A stretch of DNA of 64,000 bases, from NCBI GenBank assembly GCA_020848435.1, contig JADLAC010000026.1, forward strand, positions 60,793 through 124,792, read 5' to 3'. How positions within the stretch are numbered: the first letter of the stretch is position 1; each line of letters starts with the position of its first letter. Below, in pieces: positions 17,423 to 25,499 of this stretch. This DNA is from Burkholderiales bacterium. GTDB taxonomy: Bacteria > Pseudomonadota > Gammaproteobacteria > Burkholderiales > WYBJ01. Under the pieces are notes generated by a model, which did no database searches, had not been told where the DNA came from, and saw only the letters and a program-made list of their open reading frames with translations. Both the position numbers and the translations under genes were made by a program.

Positions 17423-18079
17423 GTGAGAATCCAGCTCAACAAGGCGCACTATCCGGTCACGGCGCTCGGGCCCGGACGGCGCATCGGCATCTGGACGCAA
17501 GGCTGCTCGATTCACTGCCCGGGCTGCGTCTCGCTCGATACCTGGAAGCCCGATCCCGGGCGCGCGATCGACATCGACGAGCTGATCGTGTGGTGCCGGC
17601 GCGTAAGCGCCGGTGCGCCCGAAGGCATCACCATCTCGGGCGGCGAGCCCTTCGACCAGGCGCGCGCGCTCGGCTATCTGCTGCAAGCCTTGCAGCGCTG
17701 GCGCAAGGCGAGCGGATCGAGCTTCGACATCCTGTGTTACAGCGGCTATCGGCTGGAGAAGCTGCAAAAAGCCCATCCGATGCTGCTCGCCCGGCTCGAC
17801 GCGCTGATCTGCGATCCCTATGTCGAGGCGCTGCCCACCGAGCGCTGCTGGCGCGGCTCGCACAACCAGCGTCTGGTCGCGCTCACGGCGCTGGGCCGGG
17901 AGCGTTATGCGGCCCACATCGAGGATGCGCCCGAGGGCGAGCCGAAGCGCTTCCAGGTAGTCGCCGACGGCGAGCGCATCTGGCTCGTTGGCATCCCGCA
18001 TCGCGGCGACCTGGGTCGGATCGAAGCGGCGTGCGCCGAGCGCGGTCTCACGCTCGCCGCGACCTCCTGGCGTGCCTGA
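17423..18079 (+). CDS. Radical SAM 4Fe-4S protein, NrdG-like
   Basis: A 218-residue radical SAM protein with a C-x3-C-x2-C cluster motif CSIHCPGC (Cys28, Cys32, Cys35) and the SAM-binding ISGGEPF (71-77), as in the activases of glycyl-radical enzymes (NrdG/PflA). No glycyl-radical enzyme is nearby; the partners are an AAA+ ATPase and a kinase. It could therefore generate a radical on one of these partners, act as a modifying enzyme, or serve as an oxygen/iron-sulfur sensor. These options are inference. The start is GTG, 24 bp after the AAA+ stop, and the kinase follows after 6 bp, so translation is probably coupled. Confidence 0.9.
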   Translation: MRIQLNKAHYPVTALGPGRRIGIWTQGCSIHCPGCVSLDTWKPDPGRAIDIDELIVWCRRVSAGAPEGITISGGEPFDQARALGYLLQALQRWRKASGSSFDILCYSGYRLEKLQKAHPMLLARLDALICDPYVEALPTERCWRGSHNQRLVALTALGRERYAAHIEDAPEGEPKRFQVVADGERIWLVGIPHRGDLGRIEAACAERGLTLAATSWRA

Positions 18080-18085
18080 CGCGCC

Positions 18086-21000
18086 GTGACCCTGGTCAAG
18101 CGCTGTCCGACTTGCGGCACGGAAAACGCGCCCACCGCGGCGCGCTGCGGCTGCGGCGCGTTTCTCATCGGGATCGATCTCACCGAGCGCGTGGTCGCGG
18201 CGCCGAGCCCGATCGATGCGGAACATGCCGCGTCGCTCGCGCCCGGCGAGACGCAAGCGCAACCCGCAGCCGCCGAGCCGCGCTGCGGCTACGAGGACTG
18301 CGCGCAGCCCAATCCTGCCGGGGCGAGCGTGTGCGTGTACTGTAATCGAGCGCTGGGCTCGGCGGCCGCCGTGCCCGCGGCGCGAGCACCGCAAAGCGAC
18401 AGCGAGCCGCGCAGCGCGGCGCGGCTCAATCTCATCCGGCTGCCGCCGAAGCTCGCGCAACGCTTCGACATCGAACAGCCGCTGAAGGCCGCGGGCGGCG
18501 AGGCGGATCTCTTCATCGTGCGCGATCGCACCTCGGCCGAGGCTGCGGTGCTCAAGCTGTATCGGCATGGCATCGAGCCGCCCACCGACGTGCTCGAGCG
18601 CGTGACCCGCGCCGCGCCCGATCAGCTCGTGCGCCTGATCGAGCACGGCCGCGACCAGGGCGTGCCGTACGAGCTGCTCGAATACTGCCAGCACGGCTCG
18701 CTGCGCACGCTGCTCAAAGGCCGGGCGCTGCCGGCGGAGGCCGCGCGCACCTTGCTCGTCGAGCTGGCCGATGCCATCGCCCACTTGCACGAATGCGGCA
18801 TCGTCCATCGCGATCTCAAGCCGGAGAACGTGCTCATCCGCGGCCTGTTGCCGCTCGACCTGGTGCTCACCGATTTCGGCATTGCCTCGATCACCGACGC
18901 GACCATGCATTACACCTCCGCGGCGCGCACCCTGCGCTACAGCGCCCCGGAGGCCGGATCGAACTGGGTCGGCCGGCCGAGCGACTACTGGTCGCTCGGC
19001 ATGATGCTCATCGAGGCGCTGACCGGCCGCCATCCCTTCGACGGATTGTCGGATGCCGTCATCGCGCATTGGCTCGCGACCCGGCCGATCGAGGTCGCGG
19101 CGATCGAGGACCCGCGCTGGCAGCGGCTGTGCCGCGGCTTGCTCACCCGCGACCCGGCGGCGCGCTGGGGTGCGGACGAGATTCGACGCTGGCTTCAGGG
19201 CGACGATGCGATCGCGCTCAGCGACGAGCAAGCCGCAGCCGTGCTCGGCCAGGTCTCGCCCTACCAGGTGGGCGATAGCGAATGCACCACGGCGCGCGAG
19301 CTGGCGGTGGCGCTGGCGGCCGATTGGGCGGTGGGCGTCAAGGACTTGAAGCGCGGGATGCTGCGCGCCTGGCTGCAGAACGAGCTGCGCGATCAGAATC
19401 TAGCGCGCGCCGCCGCCGATGCCGAGGAAGCCCTGGAGCTGTCCGACGACGAACGGTTGTTGCGCCTGCTGCTGCGGCTCGACCCGGCGCTGCCGCCGGT
19501 ATTCAAGGGTTATGACATTTCCATTGCCGGCTTGGCGGCGTTGACGCGCAAGGCGCTCGAGGATCATAACGAAGCGCGCCAGGCGGTGCTCGAGCTCATC
19601 GATCGGCGCATGCTCGCGCTCTTTCCCGGCAACGCGTTGCAGGACGCGCAGGCGAGCTTCGAGCAGGCGAAGCAGGAGTTCGAGCAGGCGCTCGCGCGTG
19701 GCCTCGCCGCCGGGGCCTCACGCGAGTTGATCCCTGACGGACGCGAGTGGCAACTGCGCATGCTGCTGTTCGTGCTCGAACCGCCCAAGGGACTGGTGGC
19801 AAGCCTGCGCGCCTCGGCACGGCGCGTGGGATCGCGGGCCGCGCGGCGCTGTGCATGGTACCGCGCGCTGGGCGATATCGAGACGGCGAGCGCCGCCACG
19901 CTCGCGGCCATGATCCTGCTCGGCCCGCCCGCGGCACAGGAAGGCATGGAGATCGAGCGTGAAGCGGCCCAGCGCAAGCTCGAGGAGCTTGCGCTCAGCA
20001 TCGATGCCTGCCCGGCGCTGTCCGCGCAACACGCGGCGGCGCGCGATCGCCTGCTCGAGGCGCTCGAGCGCTCGGGCACCGAAGACGAAGTGCTCGGCTT
20101 GCCAGCGCAAATCGATGCTCTGGCGCAGGCGCTGGAGCGCTCGCTCGCGAGCCTTTGGGAGCAGACGCTGTTCGAGGGGCGTGCCCTGCGCGATGGCGGC
20201 CGGATTGCGACGCTGCGCCGGCGCATCGGCGAATGGGCCGGGTGGCGCGCGGGCGAGGCCTGGGCGGATTTCGGCGCCCGGATCGAATCGGTCGAGGTTA
20301 TCGAACGCCGCGGTTACAACATCGAGCTCGCGACCCAGATCGAATCACGGCGCATTCCGTACCAGTACGGCGCCGCCGACAGCGCGCGCATGGCGGCGCC
20401 GGCGCGCGCGGTCCTGGCCGATGTCTGGTCGTGCCAAATGCCGGCCCTGCCCGCGTTCGGCGCGGAGCTCAAGCTTGCGCGTGCGCAGGAGCTGCGCTGC
20501 CCGCGCTGCGGCTGCGGCGGCCGCGTGGAGTTGCAGGAGTCCTGGGGCAGCCTCGCCTATCCGTTCGCGACCACGTTTTCGTGCCATGACAAGGTCGGCG
20601 TGCAATGCCAGACGCGGATCGCGCGTGCGAGCCGCAAGCTGCCCATCGCGGCGGTGCCGCAGTTCGTCGCCGATTTCGTCGCGGAGCGTGCGAGCGAAGC
20701 CTCCGCGCCCGAGCGCGTGCTGGAGGTGCAGGCGCCGAGCATTCCGGCGCGCTGGCTCGAGCGCATGCCCGCGGGCACGGTCCAGAGCGTGTGCGCCGAG
20801 CTTATGGCGAGCGCCGCCGCCGAGGTCAAGCCGAACGAGCGCGCGACCCGGCAGAGGCTGCGGATCGAATGGGGTGGGCTCGCCGAGGTGAGATATCGGT
20901 ACCGCGGCAAGCCGTATGTCATCTGGGTGCCGGAGCGCTCCGATGCGACGCCGATCGCGTTGGCGCATCCGCTGCCCTCGGCGCCGACTGACGCCGGCGT

Positions 21001-21217
21001 TGGCGCCGACCCGATCGCGCATGACGGCAGCGTGACGCTCGCCGAGGACAACGACCTGGCGCCCACCGTCCAAGCGAGCGAGGCCGCGGCGGGCAACACG
21101 GCGACAGCGCGCCGCTCTGCCGGTGTATCGGGCTGGGTCCGCTCGCTCGGCATCTGGCTCGCGATCTGCGCCGGGGCGGCGTTGGTCTTTGCCTGGATCG
21201 TCAACTGGAAGCCATGA
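18086..21217 (+). CDS. Zinc-ribbon Ser/Thr protein kinase with C-terminal membrane anchor
   Basis: A 1043-residue multidomain protein. Two N-terminal zinc ribbons use Cys7/10/21/23 and Cys67/72/83/86. The kinase domain spans about 128-375, with a glycine-rich AGGEADLF segment, Lys157 in AVLKLY, HRDLKPEN (241-248, catalytic Asp243) and DFG (263-265), so it should be active. A long helical region (about 390-770) follows. A third zinc-binding motif CPRCGCGG pairs with two later cysteines at about 810-850. One transmembrane helix lies close to the C-terminus (about 1018-1038), placing the kinase in the cytoplasm. GTG start, 6 bp after the radical SAM gene. This is the last cassette gene, and an 18-bp repeat starts directly after its stop. 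Confidence 0.9.
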   Translation: MTLVKRCPTCGTENAPTAARCGCGAFLIGIDLTERVVAAPSPIDAEHAASLAPGETQAQPAAAEPRCGYEDCAQPNPAGASVCVYCNRALGSAAAVPAARAPQSDSEPRSAARLNLIRLPPKLAQRFDIEQPLKAAGGEADLFIVRDRTSAEAAVLKLYRHGIEPPTDVLERVTRAAPDQLVRLIEHGRDQGVPYELLEYCQHGSLRTLLKGRALPAEAARTLLVELADAIAHLHECGIVHRDLKPENVLIRGLLPLDLVLTDFGIASITDATMHYTSAARTLRYSAPEAGSNWVGRPSDYWSLGMMLIEALTGRHPFDGLSDAVIAHWLATRPIEVAAIEDPRWQRLCRGLLTRDPAARWGADEIRRWLQGDDAIALSDEQAAAVLGQVSPYQVGDSECTTARELAVALAADWAVGVKDLKRGMLRAWLQNELRDQNLARAAADAEEALELSDDERLLRLLLRLDPALPPVFKGYDISIAGLAALTRKALEDHNEARQAVLELIDRRMLALFPGNALQDAQASFEQAKQEFEQALARGLAAGASRELIPDGREWQLRMLLFVLEPPKGLVASLRASARRVGSRAARRCAWYRALGDIETASAATLAAMILLGPPAAQEGMEIEREAAQRKLEELALSIDACPALSAQHAAARDRLLEALERSGTEDEVLGLPAQIDALAQALERSLASLWEQTLFEGRALRDGGRIATLRRRIGEWAGWRAGEAWADFGARIESVEVIERRGYNIELATQIESRRIPYQYGAADSARMAAPARAVLADVWSCQMPALPAFGAELKLARAQELRCPRCGCGGRVELQESWGSLAYPFATTFSCHDKVGVQCQTRIARASRKLPIAAVPQFVADFVAERASEASAPERVLEVQAPSIPARWLERMPAGTVQSVCAELMASAAAEVKPNERATRQRLRIEWGGLAEVRYRYRGKPYVIWVPERSDATPIALAHPLPSAPTDAGVGADPIAHDGSVTLAEDNDLAPTVQASEAAAGNTATARRSAGVSGWVRSLGIWLAICAGAALVFAWIVNWKP

Positions 21218-21235
21218 CCGGACCGGGGTCGGACC
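21218..21235 (+). repeat. 18-bp dispersed repeat (copy 2)
   Basis: CCGGACCGGGGTCGGACC begins at the base after the kinase TGA and is identical to the minus-strand copy at 7831-7848. A related GGGGTCGG follows at 21237. It lies between two convergent genes. Confidence 0.7.
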
Positions 21236-21290
21236 AGGGGTCGGAGAAGCTTCGATTTCGCCGGCAGTCGCGATCGACGCGGAGGAATAC

Positions 21291-22508
21291 TCAACGCTCC
21301 GGCGAAGCAGCCGGATCCGGCTCGTGCGGCAGCCACAGCAGAACCACTGCCCGGCAGGCCGCGATCACGGCCATCAGCCAGAGCAAGGCGGCGAAGCCCA
21401 TGCCTTTGACGAACGGCCCCAGCAGCCACACCGCCAGCGCGCTGATGCCTGAGGAGACGGCGAGCCGCATACCGGCAACCCGCGAGCGCAGCCGATCGTC
21501 GACGTAGCGCACGATCATCGCGTCGGTGAAGGGAATCGAGCCGAAGATGAGGATCATGATGGCGAGCAGCACGGTGAAGAACCACCAGCCTTGGGCGTTC
21601 GCCGCCAGCATGAGCAGCGGAATCATCGGTACCGACAAGGCGAGGGCGAGCGGCTTGAACGCCTTGCGATCGATCAGGTTGCCGACCACGATCTGGGCCA
21701 GTGAAGCCAGGGTGTAGATGGCGCCGAGCAGCGCGCCGAGCACGGCCGGATCGCGGATGAGGTGAGCAAAGCGCTCGGTCATGAGTTGCGCATTGCCGTT
21801 GGTCGTGAAGTTGAAGAGCAGGCTCGAAGTCACCGCGGCGGCCGTCATGACGGCGAACACGCGCGCGAGCACGGCGGGGGTGAGGACCACCTTGGCGCCG
21901 CCCTTGCGCTTGGAAGGGGCCTCGGTTTCCGCCGGGCACAGCAGCGCGAACGCGATGCCGCAGCCGATCGCGATGACCCCCGGAATGGCGAACGCCGCGC
22001 GCCAGCCGAGCCACTTGATCAGCAGTCCCGTGACCACCGCGGCGCCGGCGATGCCGAGATTGCCGGCGAGCCCGTTGACCCCGATCACGGCGCCGGGGTT
22101 GCGCGCGTGCTGCACCAGCATCGGGATTCCGACCGGATGGTAGATGGCCGCGAACGCGCCCAACAATGCGAACGCCGTGCCGAGCTGCCAGGCGTTCTGG
22201 GCGGCGGCCGTGAGCAGCGCCGAGGCACCCATGCCGATGAAGAACACGATCATCATGCCGCGGCGGCTCCACATGTCGCCCAGTCGTCCCGCCGGGACCG
22301 AGCCGATGCCGAAGAGGAAAAACGCCGGCACGCTGTAGGGCATGAGATCGGTCCAGTTGGCATAGCCGAAATCGGCGGCGATGGTCACGACCGCCGTGGC
22401 GAAGATCAGCAAGAACATGTGATCGATGGCATGGCCTGCGTTGAGCAGCAGGCCGATCACCCGGGGGAAGGCTTGCGGTGCGGACCGCGAGTCGACGATG
22501 GCGTTCAT
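21291..22508 (-). CDS. MFS transporter
   Basis: A 405-residue major facilitator with about twelve predicted membrane helices. The first helices read NAGHAIDHMFLLIFATAVV and WTDLMPYSVPAFFLFGIG, and the GRLGDMWSRRGM loop is the helix 2-3 signature. The subgroup resembles transporters with an early H-x2-D-H motif (fosmidomycin-resistance-like), in which case the cargo may be a drug or phosphonate-like compound; this is tentative. ATG 22508 is only four bases from a 188-bp inverted-repeat element (22513-22700), so the ribosome binding site, if any, is supplied by the element. Longer in-frame starts run through that element and are rejected. Confidence 0.85.
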   Translation of the reverse strand: MNAIVDSRSAPQAFPRVIGLLLNAGHAIDHMFLLIFATAVVTIAADFGYANWTDLMPYSVPAFFLFGIGSVPAGRLGDMWSRRGMMIVFFIGMGASALLTAAAQNAWQLGTAFALLGAFAAIYHPVGIPMLVQHARNPGAVIGVNGLAGNLGIAGAAVVTGLLIKWLGWRAAFAIPGVIAIGCGIAFALLCPAETEAPSKRKGGAKVVLTPAVLARVFAVMTAAAVTSSLLFNFTTNGNAQLMTERFAHLIRDPAVLGALLGAIYTLASLAQIVVGNLIDRKAFKPLALALSVPMIPLLMLAANAQGWWFFTVLLAIMILIFGSIPFTDAMIVRYVDDRLRSRVAGMRLAVSSGISALAVWLLGPFVKGMGFAALLWLMAVIAACRAVVLLWLPHEPDPAASPER

Positions 22509-22512
22509 ATCA

Positions 22513-22700
22513 CTGTCCCGAGTCAGAGATTCGCTGCGCAAAAGACGCCGAAATCGGCGCCATACTTTGTCGGAAATCCTCGCCGGGTGTCCGACCTGGC
22601 TGCGGTTTCCTTCGCGTCTAACACCGATTTCGGCGCTTTTGCCCTCCGGCTTCGACAAGGAGCGTTTCCGATTCAGCACCGAATCTCCGACTCGGGACAG
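22513..22700. repeat. 188-bp inverted-repeat (MITE-like) element
   Basis: Outer arms at 22513-22536 and 22677-22700 match as inverted repeats at 22 of 24 positions (ends CTGTCCCGAGTC / GACTCGGGACAG). A second, inner pair around CGCCGAAATCGG at about 22540-22558 and 22624-22642 is also inverted. No transposase is encoded. It fills almost the whole space between the divergent MFS and oxidoreductase genes. A -10-like TATAGAAT lies just outside its right end (22707-22714). Confidence 0.65.
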
Positions 22701-22773
22701 TCGGAGTATAGAATCATTTGCAGCACGACCTGGTCCGAATTTCGGGCTGGATGCCAATACACCGGAGCAGCGC

Positions 22774-23748
22774 ATGAAATCGTACTGGATCGTGACCCGA
22801 GGCGATGCGGCAGTGCTGGAACGGCGCGAGGTACCGCAGCCGCAAGCAAAGGCCGGTGAAGTCGTCGTTCGCGTGCGCGCGAGCGCCCTCAATCGCGGCG
22901 AGCTGATCGTCGGCGGCGCGGTCCACGGCGGGCCCGAGAAGCTTGGCGGCACGGAGCTCAGTGGCGAGATCCATGCGCTCGGTGCGGGTGTGACGGGGTG
23001 GAAGGCGGGCGATCGCGTCATGGGCCGCGCCCGCGGCGCCTGGGCGCCCTATGCGGTGATGGAAGCCACGCAGCTACTGCCGATGCCGGCGCGCCTATCC
23101 TGGGAACAGGCCGCCGCCATCCCGTCGAGCTTTCTCACCGCCTACGAGGGCGTGGTGCGCCGCGGCGGCTTGCGCGCGGGCGATTGGCTGTTCGTGGCCG
23201 GTGCCTCATCGGGGGTCGGCGTGGGCGCGATCCTGACCGCGAAGGTGCTGGGCGCGCGCACCATCGGCACCTCCGGCTCGGCCGAGAAGCTCGCCAAGCT
23301 GCAAGCGATCGGCCTCGATGTCGGCATCCGCACCCGCGCCCCCGATTTCGCCGGGCAGGTCATGGAGGTCACCGGCGGCAAAGGCGCGAATGTGCTGGTC
23401 AACCTGGTCGGCGGCTCGGTGTTTTCCGAGATCGTGCGCTCGGCAGCCTACCAGGGACGCATCATCATCGTCGGCTACGTCGACGGCAAGCTGAGCGCGC
23501 AGATCGATCTCAACGCGGTGCATGTGAACCGCCTGCAGGTGATCGGCATTTCGAATTCGAAGCTGCCCGCCGCCGAACGTGCGCTGGCGCCGCAGGGTTT
23601 CGCTCGCGACATTCTTCCGGCCATCGTCGAGGGACGCATCACGCCGCTGGTGGACCGAGTATTCGCTTTCGACGATCTGCCCGCGGCCAAGGCGCACATG
23701 GAAGTCGACGCGATGGCCGGCAAGGTGGTCGTCAGGATCGAGTCATGA
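22774..23748 (+). CDS. Zinc-independent quinone oxidoreductase-like (MDR) protein
   Basis: A 324-residue medium-chain dehydrogenase/reductase. The GroES-like N-terminus (ALNRGELIVGG; GTELSGEIHALGAGVTGWKAGDRVMG) lacks the catalytic zinc cysteines. The Rossmann fold has AGASSGVGVGAI at about 147-158, an AxxGxG-type NADPH site, as in quinone oxidoreductases and enoyl reductases. Substrate unknown. GGAG lies about 7 bases before ATG 22774. The stop codon overlaps the start of the next acetyltransferase gene (ATGA), so the two are cotranscribed. Confidence 0.9.
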   Translation: MKSYWIVTRGDAAVLERREVPQPQAKAGEVVVRVRASALNRGELIVGGAVHGGPEKLGGTELSGEIHALGAGVTGWKAGDRVMGRARGAWAPYAVMEATQLLPMPARLSWEQAAAIPSSFLTAYEGVVRRGGLRAGDWLFVAGASSGVGVGAILTAKVLGARTIGTSGSAEKLAKLQAIGLDVGIRTRAPDFAGQVMEVTGGKGANVLVNLVGGSVFSEIVRSAAYQGRIIIVGYVDGKLSAQIDLNAVHVNRLQVIGISNSKLPAAERALAPQGFARDILPAIVEGRITPLVDRVFAFDDLPAAKAHMEVDAMAGKVVVRIES

Positions 23749-24206
23749 GCGGCGTCCTCGTCCGGCCGATCGACGCGCGCGATCAGTCGCGCTGGCGCGA
23801 GCTTTGGGACGGCTACTGCCGCTTCTACGAGCGCGAGCCCTCGGAAGCCGTGGCACGGCACGCATGGGAGCGGATCATGGACGCCGCGTCGCCGCTATAC
23901 GCCATCGTCGCGGAACAGGCGGGTCGCGTGATCGGGATGGCGAATTACATCATCCACGACAACACGGCGACGCTCACGCCGGTGTGTTATCTGCAGGATC
24001 TGTTCGTCGACCCGAATGAGCGCGCACGCGGCGTAGGCAAGGCACTCATCGACTGGCTGGTGGCCGAGACGGGGCGGCGCGGCTGGTCGCGCCTGTACTG
24101 GAACACCAAGGAGAACAACTATCGCGCCCGCGGTCTGTACGACAAGTACACCGCGCACAGCGGTTTTCTTCGCTACGTGGTGAACAATCCTTCGGCCCCC
24201 GCCTGA
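23745..24206 (+). CDS. GNAT family N-acetyltransferase
   Basis: A 153-residue single-domain acetyltransferase. LQDLFVDPNERARGVGKALIDWL (about residues 80-102) holds the R-x-x-G-x-G/A acetyl-CoA loop, and YWNTKENNYRARGLYDKY is the usual C-terminal part. The start ATG overlaps the stop of the oxidoreductase gene, showing translational coupling. The acceptor is unknown. Confidence 0.92.
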   Translation: MSGVLVRPIDARDQSRWRELWDGYCRFYEREPSEAVARHAWERIMDAASPLYAIVAEQAGRVIGMANYIIHDNTATLTPVCYLQDLFVDPNERARGVGKALIDWLVAETGRRGWSRLYWNTKENNYRARGLYDKYTAHSGFLRYVVNNPSAPA

Positions 24207-24217
24207 TTCAATCCGGG

Positions 24218-25309
24218 TCACTGCCGTGGAATGTTCGCCACTTTCGCGACATTCGCCCATTTCGCCAGCTCCACGGGCAGCAGCTTGACGATCTCGGCCG
24301 GGGAGCGGAATTCAGCTTCGGCGCCTTCGGCGGTGAAACGCTTCTGCGTCTCTGGCAGCTTGACGAAGCGCTCGATCTCGGCGCTCAGCTTGGCGAGCAC
24401 CGCGGCTGGCGTGCCGGCCGGCGCGGCGACTGCCCACCAGTTGTTCGCTTCGTATCCGGCCACGCCCGCCTCGGCGATCGTCGGCAGCTCGGGCATCGCG
24501 CTCGCGCGTTTGCCGCCGCTGGTGGCGAGTGCCTTCAGCTTGCCGGCCTTCGCCTGCGGTATGGCCTGGATCAACGACCCCAGATTCACCTGCGCCTGGC
24601 CGGCAATAACGTCCATCATGGCTGGAAAGCCGCCCTTGTAGACGACCACCAGCATGTCGATGCCGGAATGGTGCCGAAACGAATACGAGGCGAAACCGGC
24701 ATAGCCGCCCGAGGTGGCCATCGTCAGCTTGTTGGGATTCGTCTTGCCGTAAGCTTGCAGCTCTTTCACCGAGTTGACCGGCAGGCCCGGATGCACGCTC
24801 AGCAGGCTAGGCCCATAGCCGAGCATCCCCGCCCAAACAAAATCCTTGATCGAATCGTAGGGCAGCTTGCGCACCGCCGGGTTGGCCGTGAAAGCGGCCG
24901 AGACCAGCAGCAGCGTGTGGCCGTCGGGCACGGCGCGCGCCGCGACTTCGGTGCCGATGACGCCCTCGGCGCCGGCGCGATTGTCGATCACCACCTGGCG
25001 ATTCCAGCGTTCGGTGAGATAGTGGCCGAGATACCGGGCGACGATGTCGTTGCTTCCGCCGGGCGGAAACGGCACGATCAGACGAATCGGCCGCGCGGGG
25101 TACTGGGGCGCCGGATCGTGGCCGGACGCGGCCTGCACCGCGCGGCTCGATGCGGGCGCGGCAAGCACCGCGAGGCTCGCGTAGAGCGCGATCCGGCGCA
25201 AGGACGGGAACAGACCACGTCTTCCTGCGATCTCGACTCCGTTGATGATTGTTCGTGGGGAAAACGTGGTCTGTTCCCGGTTTCGACGCGAGCGGATGAA
25301 GCGGGTCAT
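24218..25309 (-). CDS. Bug (TctC) family receptor with an in-frame insertion before its signal peptide
   Basis: A 363-residue Bug receptor, about 35-40 residues longer than its relatives here. The mature part is normal: YPARPIRLIVPFPPGG, VIDNRAGAEGVIG, GHTLLLVSA and VVYKGGFPAM. The N-terminus reads MTRFIRSRRN, then 25 residues (11-35) encoded by a palindromic element, then the hydrophobic stretch LRRIALYASLAVLAAPA. The ATG at 25309 has GGAGGAG about 7 bases upstream. The insertion of 75 bp kept the frame and extended the n-region of the signal peptide; export may still work. Convergent with the GNAT gene, 11 bp apart. Confidence 0.9.
   Translation of the reverse strand: MTRFIRSRRNREQTTFSPRTIINGVEIAGRRGLFPSLRRIALYASLAVLAAPASSRAVQAASGHDPAPQYPARPIRLIVPFPPGGSNDIVARYLGHYLTERWNRQVVIDNRAGAEGVIGTEVAARAVPDGHTLLLVSAAFTANPAVRKLPYDSIKDFVWAGMLGYGPSLLSVHPGLPVNSVKELQAYGKTNPNKLTMATSGGYAGFASYSFRHHSGIDMLVVVYKGGFPAMMDVIAGQAQVNLGSLIQAIPQAKAGKLKALATSGGKRASAMPELPTIAEAGVAGYEANNWWAVAAPAGTPAAVLAKLSAEIERFVKLPETQKRFTAEGAEAEFRSPAEIVKLLPVELAKWANVAKVANIPRQ
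25205..25279. repeat. 75-bp palindromic element inside a Bug receptor gene
   Basis: Perfect 16-bp inverted arms at 25205-25220 and 25264-25279 (end ACGTGGTCTGTTCCCG). The length is 25 codons exactly, and the element is read through in frame as residues 11-35 of the receptor precursor. Confidence 0.75.
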
Positions 25310-25499
25310 TCGAGGTCTCCTCCGTGTGGGCCTGGTCGGCCGTTCATTTGGGTAGCGGTCGATTCCGCCCTCGGCGCCTGCATTTGCCATGCGTATACGC
25401 CGTTGGCCCGCCTGCTTCCCCAGGGGCTGACCATATCATGCACGCCCGGCGAGCATACAATCGCGGGAGTCGGAGGACGAGGCGAACGGAAGCCGTGCA

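Noticed and set aside
16061..19231. 1056-codon open frame on the minus strand opposite the AAA+/radical SAM/kinase genes
   Set aside because: Arginine/alanine/histidine-rich sequence without motifs, exactly antisense to three genes with clear domains; an effect of GC-rich codon bias.
14190..21217. Reading the four-gene cassette as an anaerobic ribonucleotide reductase activation locus
   Set aside because: The radical SAM protein resembles NrdG, but no NrdD or other glycyl-radical enzyme is present; the partners are AAA+ and kinase proteins.
20557..22272. 571-codon minus-strand frame across the kinase 3' end and the MFS gene
   Set aside because: Out of frame with the MFS gene (21291-22508), with no membrane pattern of its own.
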